Made by a program: the position numbers and the translations under genes. The notes under the pieces were generated by a model. The model was not told the DNA's origin. It did no database searches and saw only the letters and a program-made list of their open reading frames with translations. A DNA stretch of 64,000 nucleotides from Rhodothermales bacterium. GTDB lineage: Bacteria; Bacteroidota; Rhodothermia; Rhodothermales; JAHQVL01. Within the stretch, counting starts at the first letter, position 1. Every line of letters starts with the position of its first letter. The DNA lies in assembly GCA_041391505.1 (NCBI GenBank), contig JAWKNW010000004.1, forward strand, positions 62,001 through 126,000, in the 5' to 3' direction. This document shows, in pieces, positions 1 to 8,553 of the stretch.

Positions 1-3000
1 CTGGATGGCGTCAAGATCTACGGCAAGAACAACGACGCTACGTTGCCGGCGTACGCCTTCACGTACTGGGGGGCCTGCACGTCGTCGGTAACGGCGGCGC
101 ACGCGGACTGGTTCGGCTTCTGCAATGCAGGCACCGCCGACATCTTTAATCTCGGCGTCAACAACGACGGCCGTGCCTGGAGCCTGAAACGCATCACGTA
201 TCCGTCCGGCGGCTGGGATCAGTTCGATTACGAGGACGATTCCCTGCTCAGCACCGAGACGGTCCCGTTCTGGCTATTTGATCTGGAGCAGAATGCGTCG
301 ACCACGGCGTATTCCTTCACCCTGTCGGGCAACCAGACGCGTCAGGGTGGCGCCCGCGTAAAAACCCGAACGCAAGGCGATGGGCTCGGGAGCGAATGGA
401 GCACGACCTACACGTACGGTTCGGGACGGCTGAACAGCGTCCCGGGCGGGTGGTGGAAAACCTACTTCACCACATACCGGGGTTTTGTGGGGACCGAGCG
501 AGCCCAGGCGGCGGTGTACTATGATTATGTAAAACGATCCGATCCCGATGGCGGAAGCGTCAAGACCTACTACACCAACGCCGGCAATACACCGGCCACG
601 GTTTCCCGAATCAGTACCTTTCTGTACCTGCGCGCCGATTTCGGAAATCCGAACTTCCAGTACTACGACTTCGCGATCGTGCAGGGCAATCAGGGTTGGA
701 ATTGGGGGCTCCCCTACGAGGTATACTACTACAATAATGGCGGCGTCAATCCGGTTCGCAAAACGACGCGTACCTACGATCTGACGGGATACCCGCTGGC
801 GAGTGCATTCGCTGCCGGCGGCTACGACGCCAAATTGGTGTGGTCGTATGACGGTAAGGTCGACGCGGAAACGGATACCGACTATGGCCAGAGCGCCAGC
901 ACGTCGACCTCCATCACGCACAAGGCAACCTATACCCACCACACGGCCGCCGGGACGGGGACCGGCTATGTCAAAACCAGCGAAGAAACGCTCAACAGTA
1001 CGTCAACGCCGGCGCGGAAGACCGAATACACGTACGGCTACGAGAAATACGGCGAACTCAATACCCGGAATATCCTGCGGCCGGTCGTTCAGACGGTCGT
1101 AGGCGAAAAGACCAGCGCTTCCTCAACCACCTGGCACGCATCGACCGCCACGCGATGGAGCAGCTATGCCATGGCCGGCGGCACCATCTGGAAGCCCCGA
1201 TTCAACGTCGCCTGGAACGGGACGGCCTCGACGAGCAAACCGGTCTACAGCAATTGGACGACTGACACGATCCAGAGCGGCTGGCAGCTGAAGGACAAAA
1301 CCACGGCCTACAACGAGCACGGTCTACCGACGTCGATCACCGATCCTCGCGGCGTCGTCACCACGCTCACGTATTTCACCGGAACGACCGGGGTCAGCAC
1401 GACGCCCCCGGGATTGCTCAAAAAGGTGGCCAAAGCCGGGCTGTCGGTCGAGTTTGGCTACGATGCGGCCTTCGGACTCCTCGCGACCGTCAAGGACGAA
1501 AACAGCCACACGACAACCTATACCTACGATAACTTTGGCCGGCTCGCCGAAGTCAAAAACCGGATGAGCCCGTCGAATACGGTGACGACGTATTCCTATT
1601 CGACCTCCACCGTCCCCTTCAAGGTGACCGGAAAGCAATTCCACGCATCCGGTCTCGCCTATGAGACGATCTCGTTCTTCGACGGGTTGGGCCGGCCCCT
1701 TCAGACGCAATCCAAAGACGGCGCGCTGTACGTGGTCTCCCACACGGAGTACCTGCCCGGCACGGCGACGAGTGGCGCGCGCATCCGCGAGTGGAAACCG
1801 TATAGCTACGCAACGGGAGGCGCCTACCATGCCGGCTTCGCCGGATCGGCTCGAAGCCTGTATGGGAGCAGTACGAATCCGTACGTGGAGACCCTCTTTC
1901 GGCGTGACGGCCTCGCGCGCGTGGACCGGGTCACGCCCGAAAACGACGGGACGACAGCCCCCTACATCCTCACGGCCTACAAGGTAGGTACGCTCGATGG
2001 GGGCTCCTCATCCAACTACAGGTTCGAGGAAACGACCGACGAAATCGGCCATGTGACGCGCACCTTTTTCGATACGTTCGGGCGTACGAAGCAGGTGGTA
2101 GCCGGCTATAACACGTCGGACAAGGCGGTCACGACCTTCACCTACAACATCGTCGATCTGCTCACGCAGGTCGCAGATCCGCGTGGGTTGGTTACGACGA
2201 ACGTCTACAACGTACAGGGGCAACTGACCCAGCGCACCACGCCCGATGCCGGCACGGTGAAATACAAATACGACGAAGCGGGCCTTCTTCGATTCAGTCA
2301 GGACGCCGTTCAGGCCTCGAAGAGCGACGTGCTCTACACCCGGTACGACAACCTGGGCCGGCCATCCATCACCGGGCTGCATACCCATATCGATTTTAAT
2401 ACGCTCACCGGCGCTACAGACTATGGCTGGGAGAATACCACGACGTCCTATTTCCTCGCGGTCCACCATTACGGCGATGCGGCGAACGGGTACGGTGGGA
2501 CGGCCGTCAAGCCGGCAACGGGTACGTATCCCTGGTCGTTGTTCAGCTCCCAGATAAGCGGAGCCGCGACCCCTGCCAACGGGAAAATGCATCGCACGGC
2601 ATCGGCCTACAAAAGCAACGGACGCTGGCAGATCGAGATGGCCAGCTACGACAACGAAGAGCGGCAGACCTGGAAGCGGCAGTACACGGAGTCCAATGCC
2701 GGCGGCGTCACTACGGCCCTCAATACCACCTTTACCTATACGCTGAACTGGCTGGGACAGCGTACGAAGGTGCAATCGACGGTCGGCAGTCTGAACTGGT
2801 ACCAGTGGTACGACTACGATGCGCTCGGCCGGGAGACCAAAATGTATGCGTCTACATCGTCCGCCAAGCCGGCACTGGCCGATGTTCGCTTCTTGTACAA
2901 CCAGGCCGGCGCCGTCCGTACCGTCCAGCTGAAGGAATACCAGACCGACGGGTACCGGGCCACCAAGGGGTACGACTACAACCTGCGTGACTGGGTCACC

Positions 3001-4731
3001 GGGATCGATCTGGATAGCGAAAACACGCCCTTTGCGGCGTTGTACGACTACTTCGGAAACGGCAATATCTCGACGGCCACGTTCAACCAAGGCACCGCGA
3101 CGTCGGACAAGCGGTACCGCTATGTCTTTACCTACGACGCGCTCGACCGCATCAAGTCGGCCGACTATTCCTACGCCGTCTGGAACGGGACGGGTGAAGT
3201 AGGTCCGCAGCCCTATATCGTAGGCGGGTGGGATTGGTATTTCACAACCCGCTACGATGTGAACGGCATCACCTATGACAAGAGCGGCAACATCACCGCC
3301 CTGACGCGAAATCGGGAGACAGGGAGCGCCATCGATCAGCTTACCTATTCGTATGCGAGCGGCACGAATCGGCTTGCCTCCGTTACCGATGCGGTCTCCT
3401 CGGCCGAAGCGTGGGATGCCGAGACCGGCAGTTTTAGCTACGATCTCAATGGCAACATGCTGACGGCGCCGGCGCCCTACGCCATCACGAGCAGCACGTA
3501 CGACGAACGTAACCTCCCCCTGTCCCTCACGGCCGGCTCAACCACGACCTATCGCTACAGTGGCGACGGGCAGCGGTTTGCGAAGAAGGTTGGAAGTGCT
3601 GCGGGCGAGCACTATGTTCTCGATGGGAGCCAGATCATGGGCGTGTTCTCTGACACGGGAACGCTGAAACACTGGAATATCATCGCCGGCGAATCCGTCT
3701 GGGGGCGCTACGACGGGACGAACCGGTTTTATTACCACAAGGATGCCCTCGGTTCGACGCGACTGGTCATAAACGCCGCGGGGTCGACCGTGGAGTGGCG
3801 GGACTACTACCCCTTCGGTTTGACCCTGCCCGGTCGGAGTTATCTCTCGGGTGCCGCGGCAAAAGAAGGATACACCGGGAAGGAGCGTGACGCGGAAACA
3901 GGCCTCGACTACTTCGGCGCCAGGTACTACATGCCGGCGTTGGGGAGGTGGGGGAGTGTGGATCCGCAAATGGAAATTTATCCGGAAATCAGCCCCTATA
4001 ATTATGCGGCGAATAACCCCGTAATCAATTATGACCCCAATGGCGAAATTATTGGTACGATAGTAGGAGCAGTCGTCGGATGTGCTGTAGGAGTAGCTAC
4101 TGGGGATGGTTGTAAACAGGGAGCAATTTCTGGCGCGACTGCCGGGCTAGTTGCTGATCTGGTTGTACTAACTGCCGGAGCTGGGGTTGGCAGCCTGATA
4201 GCAGCAGGGGCGCTTGGGGGTGCGGCAGGTAGTTTGGTAGATCAAAAACTTTCTGGCAATAACTTTGACTGGACAGAGGTCGCGATCTCGGCAGGCATTG
4301 GTGGGGCACTTGGTGGAATCACTGGAAAAGTAGCCGGATCTGTGGGCAAAGGGATTGGTAAACTCCTTGGAGGATCATCCAGTGTTGAAGTTGGATCATT
4401 AAGAGTTGTCGGTGTTTTGGATGATAATGTTAGAGATATATCAAGAGTAATTGATCTTGGTAAACAGGGAAAACATCTTCTAGGGCACAATAACTATATT
4501 CCGGGGAGGAGTATACTTGAGTTGAGTGCTCAGGAACTACTTGATGATCTTCACAATGGAAGTGTGCTTATGGTTCAGAGAATTGATGCTAGCAAGATAA
4601 GGGTGGATTTTGGTAAAATAATAGGTCGCTATGTCGATCCGTCTACAGGGGCTTCGTTGCCTACGACAAGAGGGATCGTGATCAATAGTAGGACTGGTGT
4701 GCATATTGTTCCATCTAGGCCGTATCTCTAA
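1..4731 (+). CDS. RHS-repeat polymorphic toxin with Ntox50-type C-terminal tip (5' end outside window)
   Basis: The reading frame is open from the first base, so the gene starts upstream of the window; at least 1576 residues are visible. The body has dozens of YD/RHS repeats (patterns such as YTYDNFGRLAEVKN and YRYSGDGQRFAKKVG). They end in the RHS core signature, from DALGSTRLV through YPFG, KERDAETGLDYFGARYY and LGRWGSVDP, at about 3740-3963. After it comes a Gly/Ala-rich hydrophobic stretch (about 4040-4370), then a tip of roughly 90 residues with LGHNNYIPGRSILELS, VDFGKIIGRYVD and TTRGIV...GVHIVPSRP. This matches my memory of the polymorphic toxin type 50 (Ntox50) family, predicted RNases of the BECR fold. 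RHS shells encapsulate such tips for delivery to competitors. The tip is AT-rich, unlike the GC-rich core, which suggests tip exchange. The family is certain; the toxin activity is inferred. Confidence 0.9.
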   Translation: MDGVKIYGKNNDATLPAYAFTYWGACTSSVTAAHADWFGFCNAGTADIFNLGVNNDGRAWSLKRITYPSGGWDQFDYEDDSLLSTETVPFWLFDLEQNASTTAYSFTLSGNQTRQGGARVKTRTQGDGLGSEWSTTYTYGSGRLNSVPGGWWKTYFTTYRGFVGTERAQAAVYYDYVKRSDPDGGSVKTYYTNAGNTPATVSRISTFLYLRADFGNPNFQYYDFAIVQGNQGWNWGLPYEVYYYNNGGVNPVRKTTRTYDLTGYPLASAFAAGGYDAKLVWSYDGKVDAETDTDYGQSASTSTSITHKATYTHHTAAGTGTGYVKTSEETLNSTSTPARKTEYTYGYEKYGELNTRNILRPVVQTVVGEKTSASSTTWHASTATRWSSYAMAGGTIWKPRFNVAWNGTASTSKPVYSNWTTDTIQSGWQLKDKTTAYNEHGLPTSITDPRGVVTTLTYFTGTTGVSTTPPGLLKKVAKAGLSVEFGYDAAFGLLATVKDENSHTTTYTYDNFGRLAEVKNRMSPSNTVTTYSYSTSTVPFKVTGKQFHASGLAYETISFFDGLGRPLQTQSKDGALYVVSHTEYLPGTATSGARIREWKPYSYATGGAYHAGFAGSARSLYGSSTNPYVETLFRRDGLARVDRVTPENDGTTAPYILTAYKVGTLDGGSSSNYRFEETTDEIGHVTRTFFDTFGRTKQVVAGYNTSDKAVTTFTYNIVDLLTQVADPRGLVTTNVYNVQGQLTQRTTPDAGTVKYKYDEAGLLRFSQDAVQASKSDVLYTRYDNLGRPSITGLHTHIDFNTLTGATDYGWENTTTSYFLAVHHYGDAANGYGGTAVKPATGTYPWSLFSSQISGAATPANGKMHRTASAYKSNGRWQIEMASYDNEERQTWKRQYTESNAGGVTTALNTTFTYTLNWLGQRTKVQSTVGSLNWYQWYDYDALGRETKMYASTSSAKPALADVRFLYNQAGAVRTVQLKEYQTDGYRATKGYDYNLRDWVTGIDLDSENTPFAALYDYFGNGNISTATFNQGTATSDKRYRYVFTYDALDRIKSADYSYAVWNGTGEVGPQPYIVGGWDWYFTTRYDVNGITYDKSGNITALTRNRETGSAIDQLTYSYASGTNRLASVTDAVSSAEAWDAETGSFSYDLNGNMLTAPAPYAITSSTYDERNLPLSLTAGSTTTYRYSGDGQRFAKKVGSAAGEHYVLDGSQIMGVFSDTGTLKHWNIIAGESVWGRYDGTNRFYYHKDALGSTRLVINAAGSTVEWRDYYPFGLTLPGRSYLSGAAAKEGYTGKERDAETGLDYFGARYYMPALGRWGSVDPQMEIYPEISPYNYAANNPVINYDPNGEIIGTIVGAVVGCAVGVATGDGCKQGAISGATAGLVADLVVLTAGAGVGSLIAAGALGGAAGSLVDQKLSGNNFDWTEVAISAGIGGALGGITGKVAGSVGKGIGKLLGGSSSVEVGSLRVVGVLDDNVRDISRVIDLGKQGKHLLGHNNYIPGRSILELSAQELLDDLHNGSVLMVQRIDASKIRVDFGKIIGRYVDPSTGASLPTTRGIVINSRTGVHIVPSRPYL

Positions 4732-4732
4732 A

Positions 4733-5014
4733 ATGAAAAAAATCGTACTGCTTTCGGCTCAAAGGGCATTGTTGAGTATGATTACTTCAAATATGAGAGC
4801 TATTGCTGTGGCAATGAAAGATGGAGTTGTCTATTTAAGATTCTATTTTGCTGACTCGCCATCAGAAGATGAATTAGATATATTGGAGTCTGTATCCGGA
4901 GAAATGATGGCTGATTTCGATGATGTAAGCGTGGAAACAGATTATGTTGTAAGCAATGATCGTGTGCCTCAGCTCTTGAGTGAAGGATCCTGGGTGTACA
5001 TGCGAAAAGAATAG
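4733..5014 (+). CDS. Probable immunity protein for the RHS/Ntox50 tip
   Basis: A 93-residue protein whose ATG lies one base after the toxin stop codon. An upstream in-frame start at 4697 would overlap the toxin, so I chose 4733. It begins MKKIVLLSAQRALLSMI, has a YLRFYFADSPSEDELD segment and an ADFDD motif, and ends WVYMRKE. It has no signal peptide or membrane segment, so it would act in the cytosol by binding the toxin tip. The position directly behind the tip, the small size and the same low GC as the tip are the usual marks of a cognate immunity gene. The sequence resembles small proteins I recall next to bacterial toxins, but I cannot name a family with certainty. Function is inferred mainly from context. 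Confidence 0.7.
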   Translation: MKKIVLLSAQRALLSMITSNMRAIAVAMKDGVVYLRFYFADSPSEDELDILESVSGEMMADFDDVSVETDYVVSNDRVPQLLSEGSWVYMRKE

Positions 5015-5039
5015 CTTAATGATCTTGACTGTAGATTGA

Positions 5040-5279
5040 GTGGGCACGGGTTATGCAAGATATCGCCTTAAAACATCGGAAGTTACGTATGCCATTAAAC
5101 TGCTCGTCATTAGCTATTTGGAGCCATTTGAGGGGTTGGCTTTTGCATCACAGTCATCTGAAGTAGGATGCAAGGAAGTATGCTGGCCTGTAAAAAACGC
5201 AGGTTTGCGTGAGATCTTTCCTATGAAATACCTGTCATTCCTGGCCATAAATGGAAATGTTGTTAATTGTTACTATTGA
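5040..5279 (+). pseudogene. Doubtful 79-codon ORF, possibly a decayed cassette remnant
   Basis: An AT-rich open frame beginning with GTG, 25 bases after the putative immunity gene. The 79-residue translation has no domain I recognise; it ends in a hydrophobic stretch (FPMKYLSFLAINGNVV). Codon choice does not look convincingly coding. The stretch may be a remnant of an older toxin tip or immunity cassette, as is common downstream of RHS genes, or simply non-coding. I record it because otherwise 5015-5293 would be an unexplained gap. Confidence 0.2.
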
Positions 5280-5293
5280 AAGAGATGTTTTAA

Positions 5294-5446
5294 ATGAGAG
5301 TTTTATTTGTAGTCGATAGTGCAGAGGGGGAGCCTGGGCCAAATATGTATTGGAGGGGCTCACCTGATGAATACCTTAAACTGCCAGAATACTACGCCGA
5401 AGCTGTTCGGTATAGGATGTTCGACTCGGAGCGCCAGGGTGCTTGA
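5294..5446 (+). CDS. Small 50-residue ORF, possible truncated immunity-type gene
   Basis: ATG at 5294 opens a 50-codon frame ending in TGA at 5444-5446. The product reads MRVLFVVDSAEGEPGPNMY, then WRGSPDEYLKLPEYYAEAVR and RMFDSERQGA. The start looks like the first beta strand of a globular protein (MRVLFVVDS), but the frame ends abruptly. The following gene begins 14 bases later in another frame. It could be the N-terminal remnant of a larger immunity protein cut by a deletion, or a true short protein. No family recognised. Confidence 0.3.
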   Translation: MRVLFVVDSAEGEPGPNMYWRGSPDEYLKLPEYYAEAVRYRMFDSERQGA

Positions 5447-5460
5447 CGCCGGCTAGAGAC

Positions 5461-5814
5461 ATGAAGAAAATAGTTAAGGAAGAGCTATTGACCCTGGAGT
5501 ATATGCAGGGACGCTCGAGGCCTGAAGACGGGTATTTTGAAGGCGGCGTTGCTGGGCCGCAGCATCTGGAGCAGCTTGGGGTATGCGTCCAGAAGGAGCT
5601 TCGCTTGAACATGGTTACAGACGAAATGGAAGAAACCGGAGCGATGCAGGTATCGATTTCGGGAAATCGAGACGTGCTGTTTAACCTGGGACGATATCTC
5701 GTGGCGGTGGCCAGGCTTGATACCGAGGACCCCGACTATCACGATCACTTCGACAGCCTCAAGCATGTGAACGGTTGCGCGCCATGCCGCCTGATCGTGC
5801 GTCTGGAGCCGTGA
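5461..5814 (+). CDS. Immunity-type protein (Imm32-like, tentative)
   Basis: A 117-residue protein. I chose the ATG at 5461 (MKKIVKEELLTLEYMQGRSR) over a TTG at 5443 that would overlap the preceding short ORF. The central part (MQVSISGNRDVLFNLGRYLV, then DTEDPDYHDHFDSL) and the C-terminal CRLIVRLEP resemble, from memory, small immunity proteins of polymorphic toxin systems (the Imm32 group is the nearest I recall). It has no signal peptide. GC is closer to the chromosome average than that of the 4733-5014 gene. No toxin tip lies directly upstream, so this would be an orphan immunity gene, either protecting against relatives' toxins or left from an earlier tip. The family assignment is tentative. 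Confidence 0.5.
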   Translation: MKKIVKEELLTLEYMQGRSRPEDGYFEGGVAGPQHLEQLGVCVQKELRLNMVTDEMEETGAMQVSISGNRDVLFNLGRYLVAVARLDTEDPDYHDHFDSLKHVNGCAPCRLIVRLEP

Positions 5815-5950
5815 CACCGGCTTCTTCGGCCTTGCCAGCTGCATCGGGAATCCTGCAGCCGGCCCCGTGCCGTGCGTGAACGCATGGTGTCTATAGGCTG
5901 CTATCTCGCACTGCGTCGATTTCGCACGTGAAGTCATCAAACTGAACAAC

Positions 5951-6214
5951 ATGACCGCCCAGCATCATCGCGTCATCAGGGTTTTGGAATGGTACGAAAA
6001 GGAAGGGGTAGACCTGGTCGGTGAAGTTGCGTTGCCCACGCTGACCCTTTCGGTTCTCGAAGGTCTCTTCGGAGTCCAAAAGGACGATCCCTTCTTTTAC
6101 AATAAATATGAAGTATTACCTGCACATGCTGAAGTTTTGCAGGGTTTTACGACCGTAACAATCGAACTCGATAATTATGCTTATCTCGTGGCCTGCTACG
6201 CGAGCGATTCCTGA
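5951..6214 (+). CDS. Small conserved-type protein in the immunity bank
   Basis: An 87-residue protein starting at ATG 5951: MTAQHHRVIRVLEWYEKEGV, then a VGEVALPTLTLSVLEGLFGV segment and an acidic/aromatic C-terminus (TIELDNYAYLVACY). The layout (RVI.W+.K...LVGE..LP.L....L..LFG) resembles short uncharacterised immunity-like proteins found in RHS and contact-inhibition gene banks, but I am not certain of a Pfam match. It has no signal or membrane segment. It lies 136 bases after the previous gene; that gap holds nothing recognisable. It is the last gene before the locus ends at the convergent ada-like gene. Function inferred only from location. Confidence 0.5.
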   Translation: MTAQHHRVIRVLEWYEKEGVDLVGEVALPTLTLSVLEGLFGVQKDDPFFYNKYEVLPAHAEVLQGFTTVTIELDNYAYLVACYASDS

Positions 6215-6281
6215 AACGCTGGTGCGTATCTGATCGTGCCAGGCTTGTTGGGCTCAGCCCCCGATGTGGCAGCGTCTTGGC

Positions 6282-7118
6282 TCATGGCATCGCATTCAAG
6301 ACTGCGCTCACCTCAAACCCCACCATGGCTTTCTTGCGCGCACTGCCCCAGTGGTACTGCCCAAAATGCCCGGACTTGCGGATGACCCGGTGGCAGGGGA
6401 TCAGGTAGCCGACAGGATTCCTGGCGACGGCGCTGGCGACGGCGCGCGTTGCCGCCGGCCGGCCCAAGGCGATCGCCAGGTCCTCGTACGAGACGATATG
6501 GCCCGCCGGCACACGGAGCAGCGCCTGCCACACCTGCAACTGAAAGTTGGTGCCGCTCAACAACAACCTCATCGAAGAGCCGTTCTCGGATTCCTCGCCG
6601 AAGATGCGCGCGACGGTGCGTCGGGTTTCATCCGGGGCTTCGACCAGGCCGGCGCTCGGCCAGCGGGAAGCCAGCTCGTCGACCGGGCCCTGGCCCGGCG
6701 GGTCGAAGGCCAGATGACAGACGCCCCGGTCGGTGACGCCGACGAAACACCAGCCGAAACGCGTCTCGTGGAAACCGTAGCGGATCGTCAGGCCGGCGCC
6801 CTGCTGCTTGAATTCGCCGGGCGTGACGGCCTCGACGGTGACGAACAGGTCGTGCAGCCGGCTCGGGCCTGACAGGCCGGCCGCGAAGGCGGCCTCGAGC
6901 ACCGAGGCGGACGTCCTGAGCCGTTCCTTGGCATGACTCAGGGTCAAATGCTGGAGGAACTGCTTCGGGGTCACGCCGGCCCAGCGCTTGAACAGCCGTT
7001 CGAAATGGTACGGGCTCAGGTGAATGTGCGCGGCGATGTCGTCGAGGCGGGGTTGGTCGAGGACGTTGTCCTCGAGAAACCGAATGGCGCTTTCGATACG
7101 GTCGAAGTCGGAAGACAT
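6282..7118 (-). CDS. AraC-type HTH / methylated-DNA-[protein]-cysteine S-methyltransferase fusion (Ada-like)
   Basis: 278 residues. Residues ~5-105 form an AraC DNA-binding domain (LDDIAAHIHLSPYHFERLFK; a second helix pair ending in VTPGEFKQQG). Residues ~190-275 form an O6-alkylguanine-DNA alkyltransferase domain with the alkyl-acceptor motif PCHRVI (Cys242). A linker with an N-terminal methyltransferase-like ribonuclease-H fold lies between. It would repair O6-methylguanine by suicidal transfer of the alkyl group and probably regulate alkylation-response genes. Unlike E. coli Ada it lacks the N-terminal zinc-cysteine methylphosphotriester sensor, so how it senses damage is unclear. It is transcribed leftwards, 82 bases downstream of the histidine kinase gene, and may or may not share its transcript. 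Confidence 0.88.
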   Translation of the reverse strand: MSSDFDRIESAIRFLEDNVLDQPRLDDIAAHIHLSPYHFERLFKRWAGVTPKQFLQHLTLSHAKERLRTSASVLEAAFAAGLSGPSRLHDLFVTVEAVTPGEFKQQGAGLTIRYGFHETRFGWCFVGVTDRGVCHLAFDPPGQGPVDELASRWPSAGLVEAPDETRRTVARIFGEESENGSSMRLLLSGTNFQLQVWQALLRVPAGHIVSYEDLAIALGRPAATRAVASAVARNPVGYLIPCHRVIRKSGHFGQYHWGSARKKAMVGFEVSAVLNAMP

Positions 7119-7200
7119 ATCGTTTCGGGTATACGTGGAAGGTACCCCAGAATACGCCAGCGCGCCGGCCGGGTCGACCCGAATCTTGCGGACCTGGGCG

Positions 7201-8544
7201 TCAAAAGCGCAAGGTGAAGGTCGTTTGCCGGTCCGGGTCGGAAATAACGCTCAACGCCCCGCCGTGCTGACGCATGATCTGGCGGGATAGACTGAGCCCG
7301 ATGCCGGATCCTTCCTTCTTGGTGGTATAAAACGGAATGAAGATGCGCTCAAGCGCTTCCGGTGGAATGCCGGGGCCATTGTCCGAGACCTGGATGATCG
7401 TATTGCCCCGCGGCGTCATCCGTGCGCTCAGCTGGATGCAGGCATCGGGTGTGTCCTGCAGCGCCTCCATCGCGTTCTTGATCAGGTTGATGACGACCTG
7501 CTCGATCAACTCGGGATCGGCGGTCACATCCAGCTCCTCGGGTTGGACCGCCACCCTCAGCCCGATGCCGGCGTCGTCGAGTGAACTCCGGAAAAGATGC
7601 TCGATGGCGCTGAAGAGCCGGCGAATCGGGAAGATCTCGAGATCCGGTCGCGGTATGCGCGTCAGGCTGCGGTAGGCGTGCACGAAATGGATGAGGTGCT
7701 GGCTGCGCCGCGCGATGGTTTGCATCGCCAGACGCACATCGGTGAGCGTCTCGGCGGCAAGACCGGTTTCCGGGGCGGGAGCCAGATCCGTCAGCAATTC
7801 GTTCGCCGTGTCGGCCATCGAGGCAATCGGCGTGATCGAGTTCATGATCTCGTGCGTGAGGACACTGACGAGCTTCTGCCAGGACTGGATTTCCTTTTCT
7901 TCCAGCTCGGCCTGGATGTCCTGAATCGACACCAGGGTGTAAAACTGCCCGCCGAGCCTGAATTCCGTGGCGTAGACGACGAGTTCCAGCAGTTCGTCGC
8001 CGTCGACCACTTTGACGAGCGCCTTGTCTCCCGCGTGCATCCTGAGCAGGGTATCCACCAGCTCGGCGCTGAATCCCGCCAGCGCCTTGACGTTCTTGAG
8101 GTAGGGCACGCGCAACAGCCGCTTGGCGGCGTTGTTGATCAGCCCCACGCTGCCGGTTTCCTGGAAAGCGAGCAGGCCGATCCCGATATGTTGGATGACG
8201 GTGTTCAGATAGAGAACGTGCTCCTCCTTTTCCGCGCGCGCCGATCGAAAATCCTCCATGACCGAGGTAAACGCCTTGCTCAACTCGACAAAAGACCCCC
8301 CCAGCTCCTTGGCATGAAACGCCTGCGAGAAGTCGGAATACCGGATAGCCAGCAACAGCCGGCTCAGCTCGCGGTTCGTGCGATCGACGAAACGAACCAG
8401 GGAGATGCCCTGGAATGCCACCAGAACCGCCGCCGCAACGGGGATCAGCGACGAGGCGTGCACCACATAGGCGTACACGCCGGCGAAGATGCTCGCTGCC
8501 AGCACCAGAATGCGTAGCGTACACTGTATGCGAAAGCCGCGCAT
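7201..8544 (-). CDS. NtrY-like sensor histidine kinase of the multi-permease locus
   Basis: 447 residues. Two hydrophobic segments near the N-terminus (about 10-28 and 32-50) suggest membrane anchoring with almost no periplasmic loop. A linker/PAS-like region follows (about 105-215). The phospho-acceptor motif is LTHEIMNSITPI with His231. The catalytic ATPase domain shows the N box (NLIKNAMEAL), the G1 box (DNGPGIP) and the F/G2 region (FYTTKKEGSGIGLSL). It starts 9 bases after the regulator's stop, so the two form a leftward operon, regulator first. By family and position it phosphorylates the response regulator at 8554-9930. The lack of a sizeable external domain suggests it senses membrane state or an intracellular cue; this is inference. 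Confidence 0.93.
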   Translation of the reverse strand: MRGFRIQCTLRILVLAASIFAGVYAYVVHASSLIPVAAAVLVAFQGISLVRFVDRTNRELSRLLLAIRYSDFSQAFHAKELGGSFVELSKAFTSVMEDFRSARAEKEEHVLYLNTVIQHIGIGLLAFQETGSVGLINNAAKRLLRVPYLKNVKALAGFSAELVDTLLRMHAGDKALVKVVDGDELLELVVYATEFRLGGQFYTLVSIQDIQAELEEKEIQSWQKLVSVLTHEIMNSITPIASMADTANELLTDLAPAPETGLAAETLTDVRLAMQTIARRSQHLIHFVHAYRSLTRIPRPDLEIFPIRRLFSAIEHLFRSSLDDAGIGLRVAVQPEELDVTADPELIEQVVINLIKNAMEALQDTPDACIQLSARMTPRGNTIIQVSDNGPGIPPEALERIFIPFYTTKKEGSGIGLSLSRQIMRQHGGALSVISDPDRQTTFTLRF

Positions 8545-8553
8545 GGATCGGGG

